52,676 bases of DNA. Origin: Eggerthellaceae bacterium (lineage in GTDB: Bacteria > Actinomycetota > Coriobacteriia > Coriobacteriales > Eggerthellaceae). A program made the position numbers and the translations under genes. Below the pieces are notes generated by a model. It ran no database searches and was not told the origin of the DNA. It saw only the letters and a program-made list of their open reading frames with translations. The stretch lies in the NCBI GenBank assembly GCA_017434045.1, contig JAFRGA010000092.1, forward strand, positions 1-52,676. Reading direction: 5' to 3'. Below are positions 1 through 6,367 of this stretch, one piece after another (within the stretch, counting starts at the first letter, position 1; each line of letters begins with the position of its first letter).

Positions 1-170
1 AACCGTCCCTGTGTCATGTCAGGTGGGAGGATGACAGGAGAACCGTCCCTGTGTCATGTCAGGTGGGAGGATGACAGGAGAACCGTCCCTGTGTCATGTC
101 AGGTGGGAGGATGACAGGAGAACCGTCCCTGTGTCATGTCAGGTGGGAGGATGACAGGAGAACCGTCCCC
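1..170. repeat. 40-bp tandem repeat, four copies
   Basis: A 40-bp unit is repeated four times without change (1-40, 41-80, 81-120, 121-160), and a fifth copy breaks off after AACCGTCCC. Each unit carries the short inverted pair TGTCATG and ATGACAGGAG, so it can fold. The array runs into the window edge, so its true copy number is unknown. Single related palindromes occur at 33073-33152 and 46966-47018, which marks this as a dispersed family that has expanded here. An apparent reading frame through it (96-392) is not a gene. Confidence 0.95.
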
Positions 171-260
171 TTAGATGCGTTTCCCGTCGCGGTGAACTGC
201 CCGGCACTTCATCACGCCAGCGCGCCTTTCATCCCAGGCGAGACGAGGAATCCCCTTCTC

Positions 261-353
261 TGTCATCCCGAGCGAAGCGAGGGATCCCCGCGAAGCGGTT
301 TGCCCGGATGCCCGCTTCGCGGGGATTCTTCGGGCTTCGCCCTCAGAATGACA
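261..353. repeat. Dispersed palindromic element (GTCATCCCGAGCGAAGCGAG type)
   Basis: The element begins TGTCATCCCGAGCGAAGCGA, ends CTCAGAATGACA, and contains a strong inner hairpin (CCCCGCGAAGCGG with CCCGCTTCGCGGGG). When translated it gives the peptide pattern HPERSEGS...FALRMT. That pattern is familiar from many spurious proteins across bacterial phyla because this repeat is so widespread. It is therefore a known class of intergenic repeat, not coding sequence. Confidence 0.85.
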
Positions 354-398
354 AGGGGCAAATTTGCGGCATCAGCCAATGAGTGTCGTTAAACGAAT

Positions 399-531
399 CG
401 AAGGGGACTGTCCCCAACGATGAAGCCGGAAACGCATCAAAGGGGACTGCCCCCAACGATGATTAATCCAGGTCAAATTATCTATTGGAAAGGGTTTTCG
501 GATTAATCATCTTTGGGGACGCTTTGATGCG
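399..531. repeat. Composite inverted repeat with GGGGACTGTCCCC cores
   Basis: Two short palindromes of the AAGGGGACTGTCCCC type (about 402-416 and 440-455) sit next to a larger dyad. GATGATTAATCC (458-469) pairs perfectly with GGATTAATCATC (500-511). Further out, CGCATCAAAG (433-442) pairs with CTTTGATGCG (522-531). The whole can form one long hairpin just 3' of the division gene, which ends at 567. It belongs with the similar elements at 5039-5076 and 50465-50507. Confidence 0.8.
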
Positions 532-566
532 TTGCTGGTGCGCAGTGTGTAGTCGTGGCAAAAAGC

Positions 567-1490
567 CTACGAAACGCCGAAGAAGACGTCGAGGTAGGGC
601 GTGTACCACTCCTCGGGCGCCTTGACGCTGCTGGAAAGGACGTTGGCCTCCACGCCGTCGTCGTGCGAAGTGCGCGCGGAGCTGGCGAGGCCCGACACCA
701 CCGCAGTCTCGTCTCCGTCGACAACATAGCCGTACTTCTGGCGCACGGCGTCCTCCATGCCGGCCTTGCTGGCCAGGGAGTCGTTCTGCGTGTTGAGGTT
801 GGCGTTGCGCTCCTGGATGCTCGCGTATTCGGCGGCGAGGCGATCATGCTCGCGCACCGACTGGTAGTAATGCTGCGCGGGAGTGTAAAGGAACACAGCC
901 ACCAGCACCAGGCAAAGCACGGCGGTGAATGCCTTCAGGCGCTTCGGCGACACCTTGAGCGACGAGAACCAACCGGCAGGGTCGATCTTGACGTTGTGCG
1001 GCCCAGCTTCGGATGCGCGCTGCATGCGTGCAGCCCTTCGCTGCGAAGCCCCCATGTTTCCCTCGTAGAGGGCAGCGCGCGGAGCGCCTTCCGTCTCCAT
1101 CGAGCCGGAGAAGTCTTCCGCGAATTGCTCGGAGAACATCTTGTCGGCACGGGCCTTCGTGCGCTCGCGGCGACGACGTTCGCGCTTGTCTGCCTTGCTG
1201 GGTGTGGAGCGGCGCTCGCGAGGTGCTTCCTCGAAATCCTCGGCAGGCCTCTTCTCGAACCTGGAAGGGGCGGGGTCAGCGAAGCGGCTGAGGTCGTAGT
1301 AGTTGTACATGCGACCCGCCCGGCGGGCGTTCTGCCTGCCATAGCCGTCCTGAGAGCGGTCGTACGAGCGGCCAGAATCGAGGGCTTCCAGATCAGCCGA
1401 CCGATCCTGGGCAAAACGCAACCGCGACGCCTCTTTCACGTCGTTGAAAGATACGATATTTGTGTACCTGGTCAAGGATTTGCTCCTCAT
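567..1490 (-). CDS. Septum formation initiator family protein (DivIC/FtsB-like)
   Basis: This 307-residue protein has a long, charged, Arg/Lys-rich cytoplasmic N-terminal region (about 1-180). One transmembrane segment follows (about 187-203), then a short extracytoplasmic coiled coil (about 207-243). Next comes the family signature of a conserved hydrophilic stretch followed by RQKYGYVVDGDE (about 250-261). The topology and signature are those of DivIC/FtsB, which with FtsL and FtsQ/DivIB scaffold the divisome. The N-terminal extension is much longer than in Bacillus or E. coli homologues, as is common in actinobacteria. The annotated ATG has a poor ribosome site. A TTG five codons downstream has AGGAG placed seven bases before it, so the protein may start at about 1475. 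The gene is not obviously in an operon. Confidence 0.85.
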   Translation of the reverse strand: MRSKSLTRYTNIVSFNDVKEASRLRFAQDRSADLEALDSGRSYDRSQDGYGRQNARRAGRMYNYYDLSRFADPAPSRFEKRPAEDFEEAPRERRSTPSKADKRERRRRERTKARADKMFSEQFAEDFSGSMETEGAPRAALYEGNMGASQRRAARMQRASEAGPHNVKIDPAGWFSSLKVSPKRLKAFTAVLCLVLVAVFLYTPAQHYYQSVREHDRLAAEYASIQERNANLNTQNDSLASKAGMEDAVRQKYGYVVDGDETAVVSGLASSARTSHDDGVEANVLSSSVKAPEEWYTPYLDVFFGVS

Positions 1491-1812
1491 GCACCGTGTG
1501 CGTTTTTAGTTCGTAGATGCCTGGAACAAAGTCAGAATACCACGAATGTGGTTTCTGTGGGCGTCTCCTGCGATTCTTCAATCTTTTTGTGAGGTTGTTG
1601 TTGCAAGTCGCTGTCTTGTCGGGGAGGCGCATCAAAGGGGACAGGCACCTCGGATTCGCGGCAAACAGCCAACCCATCCCGCGATTGCAGCTCCGTGAAT
1701 CAGAGGAGCCAGCCCCCTTAGATACGAGTCCGAAAATTCGCAGTCGGACGACCCTACGGTTATGGGACCCGCAGCAAATGATTTTGTTGATAAAGAGTTT
1801 GTGGTAGGCGCG
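1491..1812. other. Intergenic region, no gene seen
   Basis: These 322 bases separate two minus-strand genes. They contain half of a CAAAGGGGACAGG repeat (about 1629-1641) and no convincing reading frame, tRNA or terminator. The promoter of the division gene is expected here, but I could not pick a clear one. Confidence 0.6.
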
Positions 1813-2205
1813 TTACTCTTCGTCTACGACGTCGAGTTTCTCGATGTAGGCGACCCACTTCTCGAAGGATTCGTCGCTGATGGCATGCTCCATCTGGCAG
1901 GCCTCTTCCTCGGCGGTTTCTTCCGGGATGCCCAGGACCTTCGAAAGGAAAGCGGTCAGGTAGCGATGGCGCTTGTAAACTGCCTTGCCGTACTCGAGCC
2001 CTTCGCGCGTGAGGGTGATATCGCCGTAATACGGCTGGTCTACGAGGCCACGCTCTTTCAGAAGGCCGATGGCCTTGTTGACGGAAGCTTTCGAGACCCC
2101 CATCTGCTTTGCGACGTCCACAGAGCGAATGGGAACTTCGTCTGTGCCACCGAGCATGATGATGGCCTCGAGGTAGTCCTCGTGCGACATTGAGATTTTT
2201 TCCAT
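1813..2205 (-). CDS. DtxR/MntR-family metal-dependent regulator
   Basis: This 130-residue protein opens with MSHEDYLEAI, the usual start of the winged helix domain in DtxR, IdeR and MntR. A helix-turn-helix follows (VAKQMGVSKASVNKAIGLL), then a wing (YYGDITLTREG). The C-terminal dimerisation and metal-binding part has the expected HRYLTAFLSKVLG and EEEACQMEHAISD motifs; the Cys/Glu/His of the latter are typical metal ligands. There is no SH3-like third domain, so it is the short MntR-like form. Members repress iron or manganese uptake genes when loaded with metal. The start used has AAGGAG seven bases upstream, so a longer frame to 2235 is unlikely. The nearby dyad at 2508-2523 is a candidate operator. 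Which metal it senses cannot be told from sequence. Confidence 0.9.
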   Translation of the reverse strand: MEKISMSHEDYLEAIIMLGGTDEVPIRSVDVAKQMGVSKASVNKAIGLLKERGLVDQPYYGDITLTREGLEYGKAVYKRHRYLTAFLSKVLGIPEETAEEEACQMEHAISDESFEKWVAYIEKLDVVDEE

Positions 2206-2704
2206 TGCGCTCTCCTTGGCTTGAAGTTCCACCATGGTACCACATTAAGTAGTTTACCTGCGATAACAATACTAACGGGTCCGTTTTGCAGCATGAGCGG
2301 ACGTTGTTTGTGCAGCGCGACGAACTCTGAAGAGCGCCCTGTGCTCCAGGTGAAATGATGAACGAGCAGGAAGCGAAAAGGTAGCTGGTGAGGGTAGAGA
2401 GAGGGGGGTGGGACCCTCACCAGCTTTCAGTTGTGGTGAATGATCAGACGAGAGAAATCTTCACCACCGTGTCAGCAAAACAAGCAAGGCGTTCCTTGCG
2501 AACGATAGTTAGCTTAGACTAACAATGTGAACGCGTCAAGGGCAGCCGCGCATGAATGAGGCGCTCCATAAATTAGACATAGTTAACTTGTTTCAAGCAT
2601 TCTGTCGAAGCGGCGCCCGATACGAAACGCGTGGCAACACATGTATACTGGCGAAGTGGCAATTAAGAGTTCTTATCTGGCAGTTTTAGCAGGAGACGAC
2701 AACT
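2206..2704. other. Divergent regulatory region with a strong hairpin
   Basis: These 499 bases lie between the DtxR-type gene (minus) and thrC (plus). They hold a perfect 13-bp inverted repeat, AGCTGGTGAGGGT (2383-2395) with ACCCTCACCAGCT (2413-2425) and a 17-base purine-rich loop. They also hold the operator-like dyad listed separately at 2508-2523. No open frame here looks coding. A TATACT at 2644-2649 is a possible -10 for thrC, but no good -35 is visible. Confidence 0.6.
2508..2523. promoter_or_regulatory. Candidate DtxR-type operator
   Basis: GTTAGCTTAGACTAAC has perfect five-base arms (GTTAG/CTAAC) and resembles the DtxR/IdeR consensus TTAGGTTAGSCTAACCTAA. It lies in the shared region upstream of both the DtxR-family gene and thrC. 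Binding is inferred from similarity and position only. Confidence 0.45.
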
Positions 2705-4261
2705 ATGAGCACCAATCGATACATCGACACGCGCGGAGCCGTAACAGAGCCGGTCAACTTCACGGAAGCCGTGATCGACGGGCTGGCGCCCGGCGGTGGC
2801 CTGTTCGTGCCCGAACGCATACCCGAATTGTCGCTCGAGGATATCCGCGAGCTTGGGGAAATGCCGTACGCTGAGCGGGCGGCAAGCATCTACCGTGCCT
2901 TCGATACGGATTTGACCGACGAGCAAATCAAGACCATCACCTCCCAAGCGTATGGGACCAATTTCGACACAGAGGAAGTTTGTCCTCTGGCGGCCCTTCC
3001 CAACGACGTGTACCTGCTCGAGCTCTGGCATGGGCCGACGAGCGCGTTCAAGGACATGGCGTTGCAGTGCCTCCCGCGCTTCTTCAGCGTGAGCGCAGCT
3101 GAGCTCCGCAAGCGCGGCATGCTCGACGACACGCACATGATCCTCGTCGCGACATCCGGCGATACCGGCAAGGCGGCCCTCGAGGGCTTCCGCGATGTCG
3201 ACGGCGTCTCCATCGGCGTCATGTATCCCGACGGTGGGGTGAGCGACATCCAGTTCAAGCAGATGGCGACCCAGCGCGGTTCGAACGTGACGGTTTGGGG
3301 CGTGCGCGGCAATTTCGACGACTGCCAGACGGGCGCCAAGGCCGTTTTCAACGATGGCGAATTCGCAGTCGATTTGCACGAACGCTACGGTATCGCGCTG
3401 TCCAGCGCCAACTCCATCAACTGGGGACGCCTCATGCCCCAGATCGTGTACTACATTTCCGCTTACGCCAACCTGGTTTCGCAGGGCAAGGTGGAGCTCG
3501 GCGGGGAGATCGACGTCTGCGTTCCCACGGGTAATTTCGGGAACATCCTGGCCGCTTACTACGCCAAACGTATGGGCACGCCGATTCGCCGCCTGCTTTG
3601 CGCCTCGAACGAGAACCGCGTCCTCACCGACTTCATCAACACGGGGACCTACGACATCTCCGAGCGCACGTTCGTGAAGACGCCCTCGCCGTCGATGGAC
3701 ATTCTCGTCTCGTCGAACCTGGAGCGGCAGCTGTTCGAGCTGACGGACCGCAATGCCGATTCCATCGCCGCATGGATGCGCGACCTGTCCGGGCAGAAGC
3801 GCTTCCAAGTCGACCGTGACACGTTTGCCAAGATGCGCGCCTTGTACGCAGCCGACTCGGTGGACAACGAGGGCTGCCTCGCCGCCATCCGGGACGTCTT
3901 CAAGCGCTTCGGCTACCTCATGGATCCGCATACGGCCGTGGCCTGGCAAGTTGCCGAAAACCTCCGCGAGGACGGCGTACCCGTCGTGGTGGCCTCGACG
4001 GCGCACTGGGCAAAGTTCGGCAACAACGTGTACCGGGCGCTTCACAACATCCCGCTTCACGGTGAGCTTCCCGAGGAGGTCGCAAGCCTCACGGGATGCG
4101 AACTCAACAGCCTCATCGCCGAGGAGACGGGCCTGACCGACATCCCAGCCGGCTTGGCGGAGCTCGACTCCTTGCCCATCCGGTTCAGCGACGTGATCGA
4201 CGGAACCCCGGACGCCATCCGCGATGCAGTCTGTGAGTTTCTTAATAGTCAAGTGAAATAA
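2705..4261 (+). CDS. thrC: Threonine synthase
   Basis: This 518-residue protein converts O-phospho-L-homoserine to L-threonine, the last step of threonine biosynthesis, using pyridoxal phosphate. The cofactor lysine is K116 in HGPTSAFKDMAL. Other expected blocks are ATSGDTGKAA (glycine-rich), PTGNFGN (phosphate loop of PLP) and the N-terminal YIDTRG...GLAPGGGLFVPE typical of the longer type found in E. coli, yeast and many actinobacteria. Length fits that type. GGAG lies nine bases before the ATG. It stands alone: no other threonine-pathway gene is in the window. The possible DtxR-type operator upstream hints at metal-linked control but may serve the divergent gene instead. Confidence 0.97.
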   Translation: MSTNRYIDTRGAVTEPVNFTEAVIDGLAPGGGLFVPERIPELSLEDIRELGEMPYAERAASIYRAFDTDLTDEQIKTITSQAYGTNFDTEEVCPLAALPNDVYLLELWHGPTSAFKDMALQCLPRFFSVSAAELRKRGMLDDTHMILVATSGDTGKAALEGFRDVDGVSIGVMYPDGGVSDIQFKQMATQRGSNVTVWGVRGNFDDCQTGAKAVFNDGEFAVDLHERYGIALSSANSINWGRLMPQIVYYISAYANLVSQGKVELGGEIDVCVPTGNFGNILAAYYAKRMGTPIRRLLCASNENRVLTDFINTGTYDISERTFVKTPSPSMDILVSSNLERQLFELTDRNADSIAAWMRDLSGQKRFQVDRDTFAKMRALYAADSVDNEGCLAAIRDVFKRFGYLMDPHTAVAWQVAENLREDGVPVVVASTAHWAKFGNNVYRALHNIPLHGELPEEVASLTGCELNSLIAEETGLTDIPAGLAELDSLPIRFSDVIDGTPDAIRDAVCEFLNSQVK

Positions 4262-4267
4262 TCCAAC

Positions 4268-4295
4268 TTGAGAATTATCTACGGATTGTTATAAT
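4268..4295 (+). promoter_or_regulatory. Sigma70-type promoter for the ModE-like gene
   Basis: TTGAGA (4268-4273), a 16-base spacer and a perfect TATAAT (4290-4295) lie just upstream of the ribosome site AAGGAGG of the gene at 4324. This is one of the best promoter matches in the window. Confidence 0.7.
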
Positions 4296-4323
4296 CATTT
4301 CAAGCGATTTAAGGAGGTCAAGC

Positions 4324-4668
4324 ATGGGTAAGGGTCCCGAGTTGAAGCCCGTTATTCGCCTGGCGGTCACGAACAGCAGTTCCGAGAGCAATTCGCAATT
4401 CGGCAGGGGCGTTGCAAGCCTGTGCTTGGGCGTCCGTACTCTCGGGTCGCTGAACGCGGCGGCGAAAGAGATGAAGATGGCGTACAGCAAGGCATGGCGC
4501 ATCGTCAAGGAAACCGAGTCGGCGCTGGACATGCAACTGCTCAACCGCGACGGAGCCCATGGGTCGACGCTCACTGATGAGGGCAACAAGCTGCTCGACG
4601 CCTACCTTGAAGTAGAAGAGCGTCTGCAGGCCTTCGCCGAGGAGGAGTTCGCCAAGCTCATGAAGTAG
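4324..4668 (+). CDS. ModE N-terminal-type winged-helix DNA-binding protein
   Basis: This 114-residue protein is a stand-alone DNA-binding domain of the ModE/LysR kind. It has LGSLNAAAKEMKMAYSKAWR (helix-turn-helix, about 39-58), then LLNRD and STLTDEGNKLLDAY, the wing and final helix. Full-length ModE adds a molybdate-binding domain, which is absent here, so it would need another way to sense a ligand, or none. Such single-domain forms are often found beside molybdopterin oxidoreductase or molybdate transport genes, but none are in this window. The start has AAGGAGG eight bases before ATG, a clear promoter lies upstream and a terminator follows, so it is a one-gene transcription unit. Target genes are unknown. 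Confidence 0.85.
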   Translation: MGKGPELKPVIRLAVTNSSSESNSQFGRGVASLCLGVRTLGSLNAAAKEMKMAYSKAWRIVKETESALDMQLLNRDGAHGSTLTDEGNKLLDAYLEVEERLQAFAEEEFAKLMK

Positions 4669-4704
4669 CGAGCTGTTCATCATTTTAAGGGCATGAATCG
4701 AACG

Positions 4705-4740
4705 CAGGGTGGAAGCAACGGGCTCCCACCCTGTTCTTAT
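4705..4740 (+). terminator. Terminator between convergent genes
   Basis: CAGGGTGG (4705-4712) pairs with CCACCCTG (4726-4733), followed by TTCTTAT. It lies between the end of the ModE-like gene and the end of the convergent zinc-ribbon gene, whose stop codon it touches, and may serve the plus-strand gene mainly. Confidence 0.6.
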
Positions 4741-4955
4741 AGGCGCACGGGTTCTACCGAACACGTCCACGCGAACGCGCCAGCACCCTCCCCAACCGGT
4801 TTCAGCGACAGGGTGAACGAAGCGGGAACCGGGATAGGCGCGCTTTCAGGAGCGTGCGTCGCAACCGGTGCTTCTTTCCCGAAATCGTAGAGGCATCCGA
4901 AGCATCGGGCCTGGTCGTCGAAGGCGACCGCCTTGCATACAGGGCATGTTTTCAT
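4737..4955 (-). CDS. Small zinc-ribbon protein
   Basis: This 72-residue protein starts with MKTCPVCKAVAFDDQARCFG and continues CLYDFG. The CxxC...CxxC pattern is that of a zinc-ribbon knuckle followed by a short Pro/Ala linker and a C-terminal stretch that may be beta-rich. The start is set by AAAGGA placed seven bases before the ATG at 4955; a longer frame to 5000 lacks a ribosome site. It lies 148 bases beyond the end of the pilus operon on the same strand and could be co-transcribed with it, but a palindromic repeat at 5039-5076 separates them. Function unknown; related zinc-ribbon proteins beside secretion genes are often annotated only as hypothetical. Confidence 0.7.
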   Translation of the reverse strand: MKTCPVCKAVAFDDQARCFGCLYDFGKEAPVATHAPESAPIPVPASFTLSLKPVGEGAGAFAWTCSVEPVRL

Positions 4956-5038
4956 GGGTTTTCCTTTCCTAAGGTGATTACTCGAAATCAAGTTGTTCAA
5001 GGGTGAAGGTCTCTTGAATAGCTTTTGTTGGTGTTGCC

Positions 5039-5076
5039 GAAATCATTAAAGGGAACAGTCTCCTTTGATGATTTGA
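5039..5076. repeat. Palindrome of the AAAGGGGACAGTCCCCTTT family
   Basis: AAATCATTAAAGGGAACAG is followed by TCTCCTTTGATGATTT; the arms pair with one or two mismatches. It lies between the DUF192 gene and the zinc-ribbon gene and resembles the better-preserved copy at 50465-50507. Confidence 0.7.
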
Positions 5077-5103
5077 TAAGCGCTCTTTTTCGCGGGTGCC
5101 GGT

Positions 5104-5421
5104 TTACTGCGAGTTATCGCCGAGGACGCTTCCTTTGATGATCTCGATGCAGTCGCCCGGCACGTACCATTCGCCGTCGTCTGCGAAGCGCTCGAGCGTT
5201 GCCGTGGCTTTCCGGTTGCGCAGGCGACGGTTTGGGGGCACGGCGCGATGAGCCTCTATCACGGTTCCATCCTGCGCGACGAAGGCGATGTCCAGGACGC
5301 GCTTCATTGCGAATGTGTGGATGTCGTTACAGGGCACGAGCACGAGGACCCCGTCGAAATCGCGCATCCCGATCAACCCGATGAGTCGGGTGCGCATCGT
5401 GCTTGCCAACAAGATTCTCAT
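5104..5421 (-). CDS. DUF192 family protein in the pilus operon
   Basis: This 105-residue protein matches the DUF192 fold: RILLASTMRTRLIGLIG, then the block TFAMKRVLDIAFVAQDGTVI and a C-terminal VLE-like segment (TATLERFADDG...GDCIEIIKGS). DUF192 proteins are small beta-barrels of unknown biochemical role and are often encoded next to Tad pilus genes. The start is fixed by an ATGA overlap with the stop of the upstream gene (5418-5421), implying translational coupling. Frames running further upstream in this phase (to 5709) are shadows of that gene. It is probably the last pilus-operon gene, or the last but one if the zinc-ribbon gene is included. Confidence 0.85.
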   Translation of the reverse strand: MRILLASTMRTRLIGLIGMRDFDGVLVLVPCNDIHTFAMKRVLDIAFVAQDGTVIEAHRAVPPNRRLRNRKATATLERFADDGEWYVPGDCIEIIKGSVLGDNSQ

Positions 5422-5927
5422 CGGGCCACGCACCTGAAGACGACGCTTGTGGAGCAACCTATTTCGACGCAAGAGGCGAGCGCCCACGTGCACGCGCCTC
5501 CCTCCTTGACAAAGGTGGCTCCCAGGATGTTTCCGAGCGGCACCTCCGTCCAGCCGGCGTCTTCCATATGCGAGCAAAGCTGTTCGAACGCCGTCGGGGG
5601 ACTTTTGTCCATGACGTAGCCCACCACGGACCCGTCTCCGTTTACGCGAACGTCGCGTGCGCCGACGGGCAATCCGATTTCCTGCTCGAAGTACGAGGGG
5701 AGCCGACAAGGTGTGCTTTCTGCTGCCAACTCGAGCTTGCAGAGTGCTTGAAGCGGGTCGGGCTCGTTGACGATGTCCGAAGCCCGAAGGCCGCCAGATG
5801 CTGCTGGAGTTTGCGCGGCAGCGGCGGGCTGCCCTGTCAGCATCCCGACTAACGGGATTGCGGAGATCGCCGCCAATACGATTGCGCAGGCGCAGGCGAG
5901 CCTCTTGGTATGGATATCAACTGTCAT
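5418..5927 (-). CDS. Secreted Cys-rich protein of the Tad operon
   Basis: This 169-residue protein has a signal peptide (about 1-39; hydrophobic core ACACAIVLAAISAIPLVGML, possible cleavage after AAAA). The mature part has seven cysteines, including a dense C-terminal group (GGACTW, ASCVEIGCS, FRC), suggesting disulfides outside the cell. I do not recognise a family. It overlaps both neighbours by four bases (ATGA), so it is translated as part of the pilus operon, between a TadE-like pseudopilin and the DUF192 protein. A role in pilus assembly or as a tip or anchoring component is inference from position. Confidence 0.75.
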   Translation of the reverse strand: MTVDIHTKRLACACAIVLAAISAIPLVGMLTGQPAAAAQTPAASGGLRASDIVNEPDPLQALCKLELAAESTPCRLPSYFEQEIGLPVGARDVRVNGDGSVVGYVMDKSPPTAFEQLCSHMEDAGWTEVPLGNILGATFVKEGGACTWALASCVEIGCSTSVVFRCVAR

Positions 5928-6367
5928 ACGATCACCCCCGGTTTGTACGAGTCCACGACATACGAGGTCGTGTGGACGAGCCGTGGCATTTCGACGCCGA
6001 ACACGTGCGAGTGCAGCCCCATGCCGAACAAGGTCGGGGAGAACTCGAGCGTGGCAGTGTAGCGGTCCAGGTCACGCTCGGCAGACGCATGGGTCACGCT
6101 GACCACGACGTTGTCGTCTCCCAAGGCGGTTCGGATATCGGCCTCCGCCAGGGCGCAGCTCTGGGAAGGACCTTGCCCGTAGGCAGGCGCCGCCGCATGG
6201 ACGCGCACCGCCTCATGCGCCGCCCTGTCGAAGACGGCGCATTCCGCGAAGAACGTCATCGCGTTGACCGCGATCATCGCGACGATCATCAGCACGGGAA
6301 GGGCGGCTGCCAGCTCTATGGTCATCTGCCCTGTCGCGTCGTTCCGCCATCTTCCGATCACTCCCAT
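5924..6367 (-). CDS. TadE-like pseudopilin
   Basis: This 147-residue protein has a short basic leader, then GQMTIELAAALPVLMIVAMI, the class III prepilin pattern: cleavage after Gly, Glu at position +5 and a hydrophobic helix. The rest is an extracytoplasmic domain with few motifs. TadE proteins are minor pseudopilins needed for Flp pilus assembly. It overlaps the upstream large gene by ten bases and the downstream gene by four, so it is tightly packed in the operon. A prepilin peptidase would be required to process it; none is encoded in the window. Confidence 0.85.
   Translation of the reverse strand: MGVIGRWRNDATGQMTIELAAALPVLMIVAMIAVNAMTFFAECAVFDRAAHEAVRVHAAAPAYGQGPSQSCALAEADIRTALGDDNVVVSVTHASAERDLDRYTATLEFSPTLFGMGLHSHVFGVEMPRLVHTTSYVVDSYKPGVIV

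Noticed and set aside
96..392. 98-codon plus-strand reading frame
   Set aside because: It runs through the tandem repeat and the HPERSEGS/ALRMT repeat, a well-known source of false proteins; it has no ribosome site.
2663..4252. 529-codon minus-strand frame opposite thrC
   Set aside because: Antisense shadow of threonine synthase, whose plus-strand frame has intact PLP and phosphate motifs.
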